A stretch of 64,000 nucleotides of DNA from Lutibacter maritimus (GTDB lineage: Bacteria > Bacteroidota > Bacteroidia > Flavobacteriales > Flavobacteriaceae): the NCBI RefSeq assembly GCF_900116115.1, contig NZ_FOZP01000002.1, forward strand, positions 1 to 64,000, in the 5' to 3' direction. The notes under the pieces were generated by a model, which had not been told where the DNA came from, did no database searches, and saw nothing but the letters and a program-made list of their open reading frames with translations. The translations under genes and the position numbers were made by a program. Shown here piece after piece: positions 54,480 to 63,961 of the stretch (positions are counted from its first letter, which is position 1; the number at the start of each line of letters is the position of its first letter).

Positions 54480-55691
54480 TTAATCCTCCTCATTATATTC
54501 ATCATATAAAAAGTCGTTATACGGAAAACGTGTAATGTGAATTTTCTTTATTTCTTCAAAAACTTTCTCTTTAAATTCATCCAAATTTTCCTTATTTAAT
54601 GCAGAAATAAATAGACAATTATCCCCCGATTTACTCATCCAAGTTTTGCGCCATTCATCTAAAGTATAATGAATTTCAGTTTTCTCAGTCACTAAATCAT
54701 CGGCTTCAATAACTTCTGGTTCGTACGCATCAATTTTATTAAAAACCATTATTACAGGTTTATCTGAAGATTTAATTTCATCTAAAATTTTATTTACCGA
54801 TGCAATATGATCTTCAAAACTAGGGTGCGAAATATCTACAACGTGTAATAATAAATCTGCCTCACGAACCTCATCTAATGTAGATTTGAAAGATTCTACC
54901 AATTGCGTAGGTAATTTTCTAATAAACCCAACTGTATCGGTTAATAAAAATGGAATATTTTTAATCACAACTTTTCGAACAGTTGTATCAAGCGTAGCGA
55001 ATAATTTGTTTTCAGCAAAAACATCACTTTTGCTTATCACATTCATTAAAGTAGATTTACCAACGTTTGTATAACCAACCAAAGCAACACGCACTAATTT
55101 TCCGCGATTTTTACGTTGAACCGCCATTTGCTTGTCAATAACCTTCAGTTTTTCCTTTAGTAACACAATTTTTTCACGAATAATACGTCTATCTGTTTCA
55201 ATTTCAGTTTCACCAGGACCACGTAAACCAATCCCACCTTTTTGTCTTTCAAGGTGAGTCCACAAACGTGTTAAACGTGGTAATAAATATTGACATTGTG
55301 CCAATTCAACTTGTGTGCGTGCGTAACTTGTTTGCGCTCGAGATGCAAAAATATCTAAAATTAAATTGGTCCTGTCTAATATTTTACAGTTTAAAACCTT
55401 TTCAATATTACGTAACTGTCCAGAAGAAAGTTCATCATCAAAAATGGCAGTTTCAATATTATGTGTATCAATATACGCTTTAACTTCATCTAATTTTCCT
55501 GTGCCAATAAAGGTTTTTGGGTTAGGACTATCTAACCGTTGAATAAATCTTTTTACCGCAACTCCACCAGCAGTTACTGTTAAAAATTCCAACTCATCTA
55601 AATATTCATTGGTTTTTTCTTCAGTTTGATGTTGTGTTATAATCCCAATTAAAACAGCTTCCTCAGATGTTACTTTTCTTTCTTCAATCAT
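54480..55691 (-). CDS. hflX: GTPase HflX
   Basis: HflX is a ribosome-associated GTPase that splits stalled or hibernating ribosomes after stress. The 403-residue protein has the HflX N-terminal domain (AVLIGIITQ, FIGTGKLDEVKAYI, FDDELSSGQLRNIE). A coiled coil follows, including LWTHLERQKGGIGLRGPGETEIE. The G domain has G1 GYTNVGKSTL, G3 DTVGFIRKLP and G4 FNKIDAYE. The ATG at 55691 was preferred over an upstream TTG. It is divergent from an EEP-family gene. Confidence 0.96.
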   Translation of the reverse strand: MIEERKVTSEEAVLIGIITQHQTEEKTNEYLDELEFLTVTAGGVAVKRFIQRLDSPNPKTFIGTGKLDEVKAYIDTHNIETAIFDDELSSGQLRNIEKVLNCKILDRTNLILDIFASRAQTSYARTQVELAQCQYLLPRLTRLWTHLERQKGGIGLRGPGETEIETDRRIIREKIVLLKEKLKVIDKQMAVQRKNRGKLVRVALVGYTNVGKSTLMNVISKSDVFAENKLFATLDTTVRKVVIKNIPFLLTDTVGFIRKLPTQLVESFKSTLDEVREADLLLHVVDISHPSFEDHIASVNKILDEIKSSDKPVIMVFNKIDAYEPEVIEADDLVTEKTEIHYTLDEWRKTWMSKSGDNCLFISALNKENLDEFKEKVFEEIKKIHITRFPYNDFLYDEYNEED

Positions 55692-55727
55692 ATTCAATAC
55701 GAAAATTATTGTATTTATTTATTACTG

Positions 55728-55735
55728 CAAAGATA
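55728..55735 (-). promoter_or_regulatory. -7 promoter element of hflX
   Basis: On the minus strand this reads TATCTTTG, an exact TAnnTTTG, 36 bases upstream of the hflX ATG. Confidence 0.5.
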
Positions 55736-55752
55736 CAATACTAAAGTAAATC

Positions 55753-55760
55753 TAATTTTG
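55753..55760 (+). promoter_or_regulatory. -7 promoter element of the first EEP-family gene
   Basis: TAATTTTG is an exact TAnnTTTG, 26 bases upstream of the ATG at 55787. It lies 17 bases from the divergent hflX box. Confidence 0.45.
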
Positions 55761-55786
55761 TATTTTGGACTTTTAATAATTTATTT

Positions 55787-56758
55787 ATGTTTTCATTTTT
55801 TAAAACTGTTGGGAAAAATAAACAAGCATATACCATTGCTTTTTATAATCTTGAAAATTTATTTGACACGAAAAAAGATCCTACCATTTTAGATGATGAT
55901 TTTACACCAAACGGCAAAAAACATTGGAATTACAAACGTTATAAACGAAAAATTAATAAATTAAGTAGCGTTATTTCTCAACTTGGCACAAAACGTTCGT
56001 ATTATTCACCCGCAATTGTTGGCGTTGCTGAAGTTGAAAATGATGTAGTTTTAAATGATTTGATTAGTAGCATTAATTTAAAAAACGAACATTATGGAGT
56101 GGTTCATTATGATTCTCCTGATGAGCGTGGAATAGATGTTGCTTTATTATATAAAAAAGAACTGTTTGAGTTGCTGCATTCTGAAACTTTTACGTTATAT
56201 ATTGAAAATGAATTTGGTGTACGCGATTTTACCAGAGATATTTTATTAGTTAAAGGAAACTTAAATGGCGAATTAATGCATATTTTAATAAATCATTGGC
56301 CGTCAAGAAGAAGTGGTGAAGATGTTTCTGAAGAAAAAAGAATTAAAGCCGCTGAATTGGTTACATCAATTGTGCATCAAATTTATAATGAAACAGAAAA
56401 TGCAAAAATTATTGTTATGGGCGATTTTAATGACGACCCTACAAACATTAGCGTTAAAAAATATTTAGTGAATGACACTTTTTATAATCCGATGGAACGA
56501 TTAATTAATACTGGCCACGGAACTTTAAATCACGACAGAAAATGGCATTTATTTGATCAAATAATTTTTACAAAAAATTTTATCACTATAGAAGAAAATA
56601 AGCATTCTTTTAAATATGCCGAAATTTTTGATGAACACTTTTTAAAAGAATGGAAAGGAAAATATAAAGGAAATCCGTTTAGAACTTATGTTGGAAAATG
56701 GTATCAAGGTGGTTTTAGTGATCATTTTCCTGTGTATGTCTATTTAAAAAAGAATTAA
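55787..56758 (+). CDS. Endonuclease/exonuclease/phosphatase family protein, no signal peptide
   Basis: The 323-residue protein has the complete EEP fold signature: IAFYNLENLFDT, VGVAEVEND with the catalytic Glu, YDSPDERGIDVALL, LINHWPSRRSGED, VMGDFNDDP and a final SDHFPVYVYL with Asp-His. It is a close paralogue of the secreted protein at 62913, sharing these motifs almost word for word. It lacks a signal peptide, so it is probably cytoplasmic. Substrates in this family include DNA, RNA and phospholipids. It ends at a hairpin shared with a convergent small secreted protein gene. Confidence 0.92.
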   Translation: MFSFFKTVGKNKQAYTIAFYNLENLFDTKKDPTILDDDFTPNGKKHWNYKRYKRKINKLSSVISQLGTKRSYYSPAIVGVAEVENDVVLNDLISSINLKNEHYGVVHYDSPDERGIDVALLYKKELFELLHSETFTLYIENEFGVRDFTRDILLVKGNLNGELMHILINHWPSRRSGEDVSEEKRIKAAELVTSIVHQIYNETENAKIIVMGDFNDDPTNISVKKYLVNDTFYNPMERLINTGHGTLNHDRKWHLFDQIIFTKNFITIEENKHSFKYAEIFDEHFLKEWKGKYKGNPFRTYVGKWYQGGFSDHFPVYVYLKKN

Positions 56759-56789
56759 AAAAGCATCCTAAAAAAGTTAGAATGCTTTT
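56759..56789. terminator. Bidirectional hairpin terminator
   Basis: Stem AAAAGCATCCTAA/TTAGAATGCTTTT, one mismatch, five-base loop, with T-rich tracts on both strands. It serves the EEP-family gene (plus strand) and the 110-residue secreted protein gene (minus strand). Confidence 0.75.
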
Positions 56790-56809
56790 AAAAAAATTTA
56801 AGTAATAAA

Positions 56810-57142
56810 TTATACTTCAGATATTTTTAATGGAATTGTATAAAGTTTATCTTTTTCGCCTGGGTTATTAATAGCTTTATAATTTAAGTTTTCTCTAATA
56901 AAATTTAGCACATCTTTGTTGCTTGAGTTTACATTTAGCACTACAATTTCTCCATTTGAACTAAATGTAAAAGAAATTAAAACAGTCATTTCATCTTGTA
57001 CAACAAAATCTGGAGTTCCCAATAAATCAATAATTTGATTTCTAATTTCTTTTGTAGGAGCATCAAATTTATTTGTTTCCGTTGCAAACAAACTTCCAAC
57101 TCCAATTAATAATGCAATTGCGGTAATTTTAATTTTTTTCAT
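56810..57142 (-). CDS. Small secreted protein, tandem paralogue 2
   Basis: The 110-residue protein has a signal peptide (about 1-20, ending LFAT) and a small alpha/beta domain. It shares with the upstream paralogue the segments EIRNQIIDLLGTP, ISFTFSSNGEIVVLNV, VLNFIRENLN and NPGEKDKLYTIPLKI. The strand-helix-strand layout recalls the C-terminal domain of TonB, but this is a weak resemblance. Function unknown. A -7 match (TATTTTTG, 57256-57249 on the minus strand) lies about 107 bases upstream. It and the neighbour are probably a recent duplication. Confidence 0.75.
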   Translation of the reverse strand: MKKIKITAIALLIGVGSLFATETNKFDAPTKEIRNQIIDLLGTPDFVVQDEMTVLISFTFSSNGEIVVLNVNSSNKDVLNFIRENLNYKAINNPGEKDKLYTIPLKISEV

Positions 57143-57433
57143 AATAGTAGATTTAGGTTAAACTTTAATAGTATTCAAATTTAACAGCAATTGATTGTTT
57201 ATTTTTTAATTATTAGCTGATTAACAATTGTTTAACCCAACATAAGTACAAAAATAATATTACACGCAATCAATAAATTTTACACACAGCTAATTATCAA
57301 CTAATTGCAATATTTAATTTTAAATTTTAAATGCTATTTTAGTTTATGATTTAACTTAATTTATGTTAAAAAGTTTATTGCAAAAAAAACTCAAGCAAAA
57401 AGCTTGAGTTTTTTAATTACTATTTTTGGTTAA
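57143..57433. other. AT-rich intergenic region between the tandem paralogues
   Basis: This 291-base stretch holds the terminator at 57384-57414 and the -7-like box at 57249-57256 (minus strand). I see no open frame, repeat or RNA gene in it. Confidence 0.5.
57384..57414 (-). terminator. Rho-independent terminator after tandem paralogue 1
   Basis: Stem ACTCAAGC/GCTTGAGT with a five-base A loop and long A/T flanks, 19 bases past the stop at 57434. Confidence 0.8.
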
Positions 57434-57766
57434 CTATTTAGTTACTATACTTATTGGCATAGTATATTGTCTTTTAACTTTACCTGGATTTTCAATTTTT
57501 TGACCATTTACATTCTCACGAACAAAATTTAAAATTTCTTTATCTATTGAAGCTACTTTTAAAACAACAATTTCTCCTTCAGTATTAAAAGTGAAAGTAA
57601 TATTTACAGAAATTTCTGCAGCAACATCTGTAGTTGATGTTTCTAATAATTCTATAATTTGCTTTCTAATTTCATCTTTTGATACACTTGGAGTTTCTTC
57701 ATTATTTGCAAACAAACCTAAAGTTCCTATTGCGAATGCAACTAAAAATAATTTTGCTTTTTTCAT
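57434..57766 (-). CDS. Small secreted protein, tandem paralogue 1
   Basis: This 110-residue secreted protein matches its downstream neighbour in length and plan. It has a signal peptide (ending LFAN), then EIRKQIIELLETS, ITFTFNTEGEIVVLKV, ILNFVRENVN and a Pro/Gly turn before RQYTMPISIV. It probably folds as one small alpha/beta domain in the periplasm or outside the cell. A -7 box (TAATTTTG, 57811-57804 on the minus strand) lies 37 bases upstream, and the gene has its own terminator. Function unknown. Confidence 0.78.
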   Translation of the reverse strand: MKKAKLFLVAFAIGTLGLFANNEETPSVSKDEIRKQIIELLETSTTDVAAEISVNITFTFNTEGEIVVLKVASIDKEILNFVRENVNGQKIENPGKVKRQYTMPISIVTK

Positions 57767-57803
57767 AATATTTGGTATTAATTTTTATTTCTATTTTATA
57801 CTC

Positions 57804-57811
57804 CAAAATTA
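57804..57811 (-). promoter_or_regulatory. -7 promoter element of tandem paralogue 1
   Basis: On the minus strand this reads TAATTTTG, an exact TAnnTTTG, 37 bases upstream of the ATG. Confidence 0.45.
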
Positions 57812-57955
57812 CAACTAAAAAGCATTGTTTTTTTACATTTAAAAGATTTACCGCTTTGAAAATGATTTTTTAAACAAATTACATATTTAATAATATTTTA
57901 TACTTTTTATTATTTGTTTTACATTTTTTTAACATTTGATTATCTATTTTTTACA

Positions 57956-60022
57956 TTATCTTAAATTTGGATTAAAATCATTTGGTGCATTTTTCGGCGA
58001 ATTTGGGTAAGAAATCAAATTATTTGAAACATTTGAATAAACTGTCCATTCGCTAATTTCAAACGCCGAATTTGGTTCATTTATATTTAAATTTCTAACA
58101 GCTCTTCCATCTAAATATTCCCAATTTGTACCATTTCCATCTTCACCAATCACACCAAAAACATCTATTGTTTCACCAGCATTATTTACCAATTCATATA
58201 CATCATCTCCATTGCCAGAAATATAACTTGACTCAATTTCAGGAATATCATTAAATACAGTTTTAAAATCTGAATTGGCAATTATTATAAAACCACCTAC
58301 TGGTATGGTTATTCCGCTTAAATCAACAGCACCACTTGAAACAGTTGTTGAGCCATTTATGTATTTATTTAATTTCCATCCCGATAAATTTATTTCAGTA
58401 GTTCCAGCATTAAACAATTCTACAAATCGAGCATTTACATTGTTAATAGGATCTGCAATTTCGGTAATCATCACTTTAGGAATAATTACTGGGCAAACAT
58501 TATACGCTGTTAAAAATTGAACATCTTCAACAGTACGAATTTCTAAGTTATTATTTAAAACACCAACTATTGACCCATGACCTTTTGGAAATAATTGATT
58601 AGCAAAAGTTGCATTGCCATTTGTAAAAACCGTTAATTTTAATATTTCTCCGCATGTTTCTATAGTTCTTATTCCCTCATCATTTCCAGTAAAAAACGCA
58701 AATGCTTTTCCTAAATCATTGGCTACTAATTGCACATTATTTACTTGAACTAACGTGTTTTGATATTGTTCATCAAGAACATTGGCTATGGTAATTTCTG
58801 TTGGAATTATAGTATTATTTTCTTTGGTATTATAAATAAAACTATTAATAGCGTCTTGTTCAATGGCTGTAACTTTACTTCCTTTGGGGTATCCAATACT
58901 TAACACACCATCGTTTTTTGTCATATATAATTTGTTCAGTTTCACAAAAACTTTATCTCCAATAGCATACTGTTCAAAAATAGTTTCCATATCAACTAAA
59001 ATTTGAACTCCTGCTGTCGGATTTTCTAACTTATCTTGAATTACCAATTTATTTTCAAAATTTCCTGAAGCATCACTTGATACAACAAAACCTTCAATAA
59101 TATAATCTGTATCTACACCAAACTCTACCATTGTTTCTGTGTACATATTTTTTACTTGTTGTAAAGAAATAGTTGGCGTTAATGCATTTGAATAATTACA
59201 ACGTGCTTGTTCTAATTTCACGTCGTTTGTATCTCGTAAATACAACTGATAATCTTCATAATAATTGCTAAAAATAGCTACAACACTTCCTTTACCTTCT
59301 GGCAATAATTCATTTTTAAAATTAGAATAACCGCTGTTTCTAACAATAACTTCATTAACCAAGTTACAATTGCTGTTAAAACTTTCTAAAACTCTATTAA
59401 CGGTTTCAGTATTTTCAATATTCCCGTAAGATTTCCCTAAATCTGATGTTTTAAATTGTACATTTTCAATTTCAATCAACATTTCTAGCATACTTTCATT
59501 GAGCTGAGAAATTGACACTTTTTTAGGAATTATTTCAACCTCTTCACAAGACCGAATGATGTAATTATTAATTTCATAAGAAGAAATTCTACCCAATTCA
59601 CCAGCAACAGCTTTTCCTATTTGAATACTTCCAAAACTATAACCAACAGCCAAACCTTTCAATTTCACATAAATTTTTCTTCCTATATTATATTTCGCAT
59701 ATAAATTGGTTTCATCAATAGCAATTTTTATGGCTGAAGTTGGATTTTCAGGTTTGTCTTGAATTGAAATAGTCTTGTAAATATTCCCTGATTTATCACT
59801 TGAAACTACATATCCTTCAATGATAACATCATTTTCAATAACGGTTGCACCACCAAAAGTGTACATTTCTTTAACTTGTGCTATTGTATTTGTAACAGTT
59901 AAATTTGGCTCAGTACAAACAACGTTTGGTGTTGAAAAATCTTGATCTTTTACACAACTTAAAAATGTACTAATTATTAGTATAAATGCTGCTGTGTATT
60001 TTGTAAGTGTATTCTTTTTCAT
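57956..60022 (-). CDS. DUF5689 / lamin-tail domain lipoprotein
   Basis: The 688-residue protein has a lipoprotein signal peptide (lipobox LSC, Cys about residue 23). Two DUF5689 repeats follow (about 45-270 and 285-510), each with VIIEGYVVSSD/YIIEGFVVSSD, SIQDKPENPTSA/VIQDKLENPTAG and KVFVKLNKL-type strands, resembling OB-like nucleic-acid-associated folds. A lamin-tail domain (about 515-640) begins VMITEIADP, with FVELFNAGTTEINLSGWKL. Lamin-tail domains often accompany secreted nucleases. It follows the TonB-dependent receptor by 12 bases on the same strand and is probably its surface lipoprotein partner. Confidence 0.88.
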   Translation of the reverse strand: MKKNTLTKYTAAFILIISTFLSCVKDQDFSTPNVVCTEPNLTVTNTIAQVKEMYTFGGATVIENDVIIEGYVVSSDKSGNIYKTISIQDKPENPTSAIKIAIDETNLYAKYNIGRKIYVKLKGLAVGYSFGSIQIGKAVAGELGRISSYEINNYIIRSCEEVEIIPKKVSISQLNESMLEMLIEIENVQFKTSDLGKSYGNIENTETVNRVLESFNSNCNLVNEVIVRNSGYSNFKNELLPEGKGSVVAIFSNYYEDYQLYLRDTNDVKLEQARCNYSNALTPTISLQQVKNMYTETMVEFGVDTDYIIEGFVVSSDASGNFENKLVIQDKLENPTAGVQILVDMETIFEQYAIGDKVFVKLNKLYMTKNDGVLSIGYPKGSKVTAIEQDAINSFIYNTKENNTIIPTEITIANVLDEQYQNTLVQVNNVQLVANDLGKAFAFFTGNDEGIRTIETCGEILKLTVFTNGNATFANQLFPKGHGSIVGVLNNNLEIRTVEDVQFLTAYNVCPVIIPKVMITEIADPINNVNARFVELFNAGTTEINLSGWKLNKYINGSTTVSSGAVDLSGITIPVGGFIIIANSDFKTVFNDIPEIESSYISGNGDDVYELVNNAGETIDVFGVIGEDGNGTNWEYLDGRAVRNLNINEPNSAFEISEWTVYSNVSNNLISYPNSPKNAPNDFNPNLR

Positions 60023-60034
60023 AGCTAGTTTTTT

Positions 60035-62788
60035 TTAAAATCGTACATAAAGATTTAAATAAAAAGAAGTTTTATTACCATACCAATATTTAGGACCAAA
60101 AATTGGTTTATTTAATTGCTTATCTTGTTTAAGTTGTGGGTAATTTGATTTTCTAGACTGCTCAAAACCTCCAGTTTTATACAATTCTCCTAAAATATTA
60201 TTAATACCCACAAAAAATCCGATAAACTTATTGTTTATCATCCAAGACTTTCCGCCAACTGCATCTAACAAAAAAGCGTCATCAAATTTTTCCTGAGTCA
60301 ATAGTATATCAACTTGATCTTGAGTAACCGGCAAACCTGTTTTGTCATCTAAAAAAGGAACTCCATCAGCATCAATATAAAAATTATCGGTGCGTAATAG
60401 TGGTGAAATATCTAAATAATTATTAGTTAAAAAACTTCCATTTATCTGAAACCACCAATATGCAGGATCTCTATATTCAAATGCAAGCGAATAAGCTCTT
60501 TGTGGAGTTCCTGAAACTTTATAATCTTTTAAATATGTAATTCCAAAATCACTATCATTATTAATTAAACTTTCTGATTGAATATAAATATGTGGATTAT
60601 TATTGTATGTAAATTGACCAAATGAACCAGCTCCTAAAATTTTTATAGCTGAAGTAAGTTGGTATTCAACACTCAATTCTGCTCCAATATTTAACTTATT
60701 TACACCAGTAGTGATTTCATTTACAAAATCTGCCTGATCTCCCAATAAACCTTCGGCAAAAAAGAAAGATGTTTCTATTGCATCAGTAAATTGGGTATAA
60801 TATGCGGTAAGTCTAGATTGAATTTTTGGTGACCTAAAAACATAACTAACATCTCCAGTTATAATTTTTTCACTTGTTAAGTTGGGAGTAATACTATTAT
60901 TTACTCTAGCATTTGAAAACGTAGTTTTAATAGTTGGTGCATTAGAAACATATGCGCCATTTAAAGTAATTAAGTGTCGGCCTGTTAATTTATAAGTAAA
61001 TCCGGCTTTGGTGCTAACATCTGAAAAAGATTGTTTTTTACTTTTTCCAAAAGAATTGGTAACGTATGTTCCGTTTTTATACAATCCATCACGTTGAAAA
61101 TTTGTAGCTTTAAAATTGACACCTATAAAGTAATCGAAATCTCTAGTTATTCCTTGTAGTTGTGCAAATACTCCTATAACAGAGCCGTCTATTTTATAAT
61201 TGTACTGAAATTTATCATTAACATTCACTACTCTATTTGGATTGTTTAAATTGTTTTGTTGCGCATTACCAACTGCATATTGATCTAAATCTAAAAAACC
61301 ATCACTACCTAATAAATCTAACATTTTACCGTAATTGTTAGATGTTAATTGCTTAAAATTTACACCCGCATTTAAATTAACACTACTATTTAAACGAGTG
61401 TTTAAAGTAGAACTCAAAGAAATTTGTGTATCATCAACCCTATCTTCATATAAATAATACAATGCATTACTTTTATCAGCATTAAATTGATAAATTTTCT
61501 CCCAATTTATTTGTCCGTTATTAATAAATTCTTGCTCAGCTAGATAAGCATTTGCATAATCTGGATTTTCAGAATATCTTAAATAACTACTTGGCAAATA
61601 TTTCCAATACGTTGGATCTGGATTTGGCGCATTAAAATAACCTAAACGGCTATTCCCAATATGTCCAAATTGATATGCAACTGTGGTTTTAAATGATATG
61701 TTTTCTTTTTCATAAAAATGAGTTAACATTATAACGGGCTCCATCACTTCCTTTATTCTAGAATTCCGTTTATATTCTTCTTGATTTCCCCAATAAGCAT
61801 TGTATTTATAGCCTTTTAAATCGTACACTTCTTGTGTGTTTGGTGAAGATTTCCCTCTGCGGTTAGGTGAAGTAAATGCTGTTAAATTTAAACTATGATT
61901 GTTATTCAACTTTTTTTCGATAGCTAAAAAAGCTGCCCAAGCATTATAGGTAGTGCCATCTAAATAACCTTCATGCGCAAATCTGCGAGAAGCAGCAACA
62001 GCAAAAGCCCAACCGTTTTTATTTAAATCGGTGGCATAATTTGCCATAACTCTACCAGTATAACTCTTGTTGGTTGCTGCTGCAGAAACTTTACCTCCAG
62101 CTTTATAATCTGATACTCGTGTAGTAAAATTAGTGGTTCCTAGAATATTTCCGAAAGAATGATCGGCCGAAGCAATTCCGTTTGAAAATTCTTGATTTCT
62201 AAAAACATCGTTTAAGCCTCCCCAATTTCCCCATTGTGGTCGTCCATCATATAGTTTATTCATTTCAATACCATTTATTGAAATTAGTCCGTATTTAGAA
62301 TCGTAACCACGAACTTTAAACCAAGATTGACTAAAATTAAAAGCGGCTGCTCTTAAAAAAGCGTCTTTTGATGATTGAAACAAACCCGCAATATTATCCG
62401 AACTTCGTTCACCATTATCTAATAAATCATCGTCTGATAATAAAATAATACTCGATTCCTGAAATTCATTCTTTAACGGCTGCAAATATATTATGCCAAT
62501 ATTATATTGTTTCGTGTCAGAAACAATTATTGGAATTTTTTGCACCTCGTAATTTTCTAAAAAAACTTCTAAATAATAAGTATCCGGAAGTATATTTTTA
62601 AATTCAAACAAGCCATTTAAATCTGTTTTTTCAGAAATAATAGTGTTTTCAATTTTTACAGAAACTCCACTCAATTCCTTTTGAGAATTGAAATCATAAA
62701 CAACTCCTCTTATAGAAGATTTTGTTTGTGCCGATATATTGAGTAAACAGAAAAATAAAACACTAGTAGTAAATACCAATGCTTTCAT
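60035..62788 (-). CDS. TonB-dependent receptor with CarboxypepD_reg domain
   Basis: The 917-residue outer-membrane receptor has a signal peptide ending ISAQ and a CarboxypepD_reg-like domain (about 23-103; SIRGVVYDFNSQKELSGVSV). A plug follows (about 120-230; WFKVRGYDSKYGLISINGIEMN), then a 22-strand-type barrel ending in the terminal aromatic YLNLYVRF. The ATG at 62788 was preferred over an in-frame TTG at 62794. With the DUF5689 lipoprotein it forms a receptor/lipoprotein pair. Flanking EEP-family proteins suggest the ligand is a nucleic acid fragment or phosphoester, though this is inferred from context only. Confidence 0.92.
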   Translation of the reverse strand: MKALVFTTSVLFFCLLNISAQTKSSIRGVVYDFNSQKELSGVSVKIENTIISEKTDLNGLFEFKNILPDTYYLEVFLENYEVQKIPIIVSDTKQYNIGIIYLQPLKNEFQESSIILLSDDDLLDNGERSSDNIAGLFQSSKDAFLRAAAFNFSQSWFKVRGYDSKYGLISINGIEMNKLYDGRPQWGNWGGLNDVFRNQEFSNGIASADHSFGNILGTTNFTTRVSDYKAGGKVSAAATNKSYTGRVMANYATDLNKNGWAFAVAASRRFAHEGYLDGTTYNAWAAFLAIEKKLNNNHSLNLTAFTSPNRRGKSSPNTQEVYDLKGYKYNAYWGNQEEYKRNSRIKEVMEPVIMLTHFYEKENISFKTTVAYQFGHIGNSRLGYFNAPNPDPTYWKYLPSSYLRYSENPDYANAYLAEQEFINNGQINWEKIYQFNADKSNALYYLYEDRVDDTQISLSSTLNTRLNSSVNLNAGVNFKQLTSNNYGKMLDLLGSDGFLDLDQYAVGNAQQNNLNNPNRVVNVNDKFQYNYKIDGSVIGVFAQLQGITRDFDYFIGVNFKATNFQRDGLYKNGTYVTNSFGKSKKQSFSDVSTKAGFTYKLTGRHLITLNGAYVSNAPTIKTTFSNARVNNSITPNLTSEKIITGDVSYVFRSPKIQSRLTAYYTQFTDAIETSFFFAEGLLGDQADFVNEITTGVNKLNIGAELSVEYQLTSAIKILGAGSFGQFTYNNNPHIYIQSESLINNDSDFGITYLKDYKVSGTPQRAYSLAFEYRDPAYWWFQINGSFLTNNYLDISPLLRTDNFYIDADGVPFLDDKTGLPVTQDQVDILLTQEKFDDAFLLDAVGGKSWMINNKFIGFFVGINNILGELYKTGGFEQSRKSNYPQLKQDKQLNKPIFGPKYWYGNKTSFYLNLYVRF

Positions 62789-62887
62789 ATACAATTTTTT
62801 TCTAAATTACTATTTTTTAAAATATCAACCAAACTGAAATTTAAATAATTGTAAATAAAAATTTATTTTTGGACCAATATTTGTTTG

Positions 62888-62895
62888 TAAATTTG
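62888..62895 (+). promoter_or_regulatory. -7 promoter element of the secreted EEP-family gene
   Basis: TAAATTTG is an exact TAnnTTTG, 17 bases upstream of the ATG at 62913. Confidence 0.5.
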
Positions 62896-62912
62896 TACAT
62901 CAAAAAAAATAC

Positions 62913-63959
62913 ATGAAACTTTTTACACTTATTTTTACCTTTATTTTATTTACTTCAAATACTATTTTTTGTCAAAAAAAATACGATATAAAAACAATTG
63001 CTTTTTATAATTTAGAAAACCTTTTTGATACTGAAAATGACACGCTGATTAATGATGAAGCAAGCCCTATTATGGAAATTAAAGAAAATAGGGCAGAAAT
63101 TTATCAGAAAAAACTAAATAACATGGCAAAAGTTATTTCAGAAATTGGTGAAGATGAAACTAAAAATAGCCCAGTAATAATTGGCGTTGCAGAAATAGAA
63201 AATAGAAAAGTGCTGGAAGATTTAATTTCAACAGATTATTTAAAGACTAAAAACTATAGCATAATACATTATGATTCACCCGATTTAAGGGGTATTGATG
63301 TTGGGTTTTTATATCAACCTTCATCTTTTAGACCTATCCACCATGAAACTTTTGAACTAAAATTATGGGAAGCAGACGGAACTAGAATCTACACTCGAGA
63401 TCAATTGTTAGTTTCTGGTTATTTAGGTGATGAATTAATTCACATCATTGTAAACCACTGGCCATCTAGACGCGGAGGGGAAGAAAAAAGCCGACCAACA
63501 CGCGAAAAAGCTGCCTATTTAAATACTCAAATAATTGAACAAATTAAATTAACAGATCCTAAGCCTAAAGTAATTATTATGGGTGATTTAAATGATGACC
63601 CAATTAATACCAGTTTAAAAGAAGTATTAAAAACAAAAGCAATTAAAGCCGAAGTTAATGAAGGGGATATTTACAACCCAATGGAAGATATGTTTAGACG
63701 TGGTCAAAACACTTTGGTTTACAGAGATAATATTAATTTATTTGATCAAATTATGTTTACTTCTCCACTATTAACTACTACAAAAGATTATAGCACCTAT
63801 AAAATGTACAAAGCTAATGTATACAATCCTCAATACTTAACAACTCAAACAGGTAAATACAAAGGATATCCTTTTAGAAGCTGGAGTTATAGCGGATTTA
63901 CTGATGGATATAGTGACCACTATCCAGTTTACATTTATTTAATTAAAGAAACTGAATAA
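62913..63959 (+). CDS. Secreted endonuclease/exonuclease/phosphatase family protein
   Basis: The 348-residue protein has a cleavable signal peptide (about 1-20, ending IFCQ) and the full EEP motif set: IAFYNLENLFDTE, VGVAEIENRKVL with the catalytic Glu, YDSPDLRGIDVGFL, IVNHWPSRRGGEEK, IMGDLNDDP and SDHYPVYIYL. It is a paralogue of the non-secreted protein at 55787. It is divergent from the TonB-dependent receptor gene, with 124 bases between. It may cleave extracellular nucleic acids or phosphoesters whose products the receptor takes up. Exact specificity is unknown. Confidence 0.93.
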   Translation: MKLFTLIFTFILFTSNTIFCQKKYDIKTIAFYNLENLFDTENDTLINDEASPIMEIKENRAEIYQKKLNNMAKVISEIGEDETKNSPVIIGVAEIENRKVLEDLISTDYLKTKNYSIIHYDSPDLRGIDVGFLYQPSSFRPIHHETFELKLWEADGTRIYTRDQLLVSGYLGDELIHIIVNHWPSRRGGEEKSRPTREKAAYLNTQIIEQIKLTDPKPKVIIMGDLNDDPINTSLKEVLKTKAIKAEVNEGDIYNPMEDMFRRGQNTLVYRDNINLFDQIMFTSPLLTTTKDYSTYKMYKANVYNPQYLTTQTGKYKGYPFRSWSYSGFTDGYSDHYPVYIYLIKETE

Positions 63960-63961
63960 AT

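Noticed and set aside
57143-57955. Possible repeat or ncRNA in the AT-rich gaps around the tandem paralogues
   Set aside because: Apart from a terminator and -7 boxes I found no structured or repeated segment.
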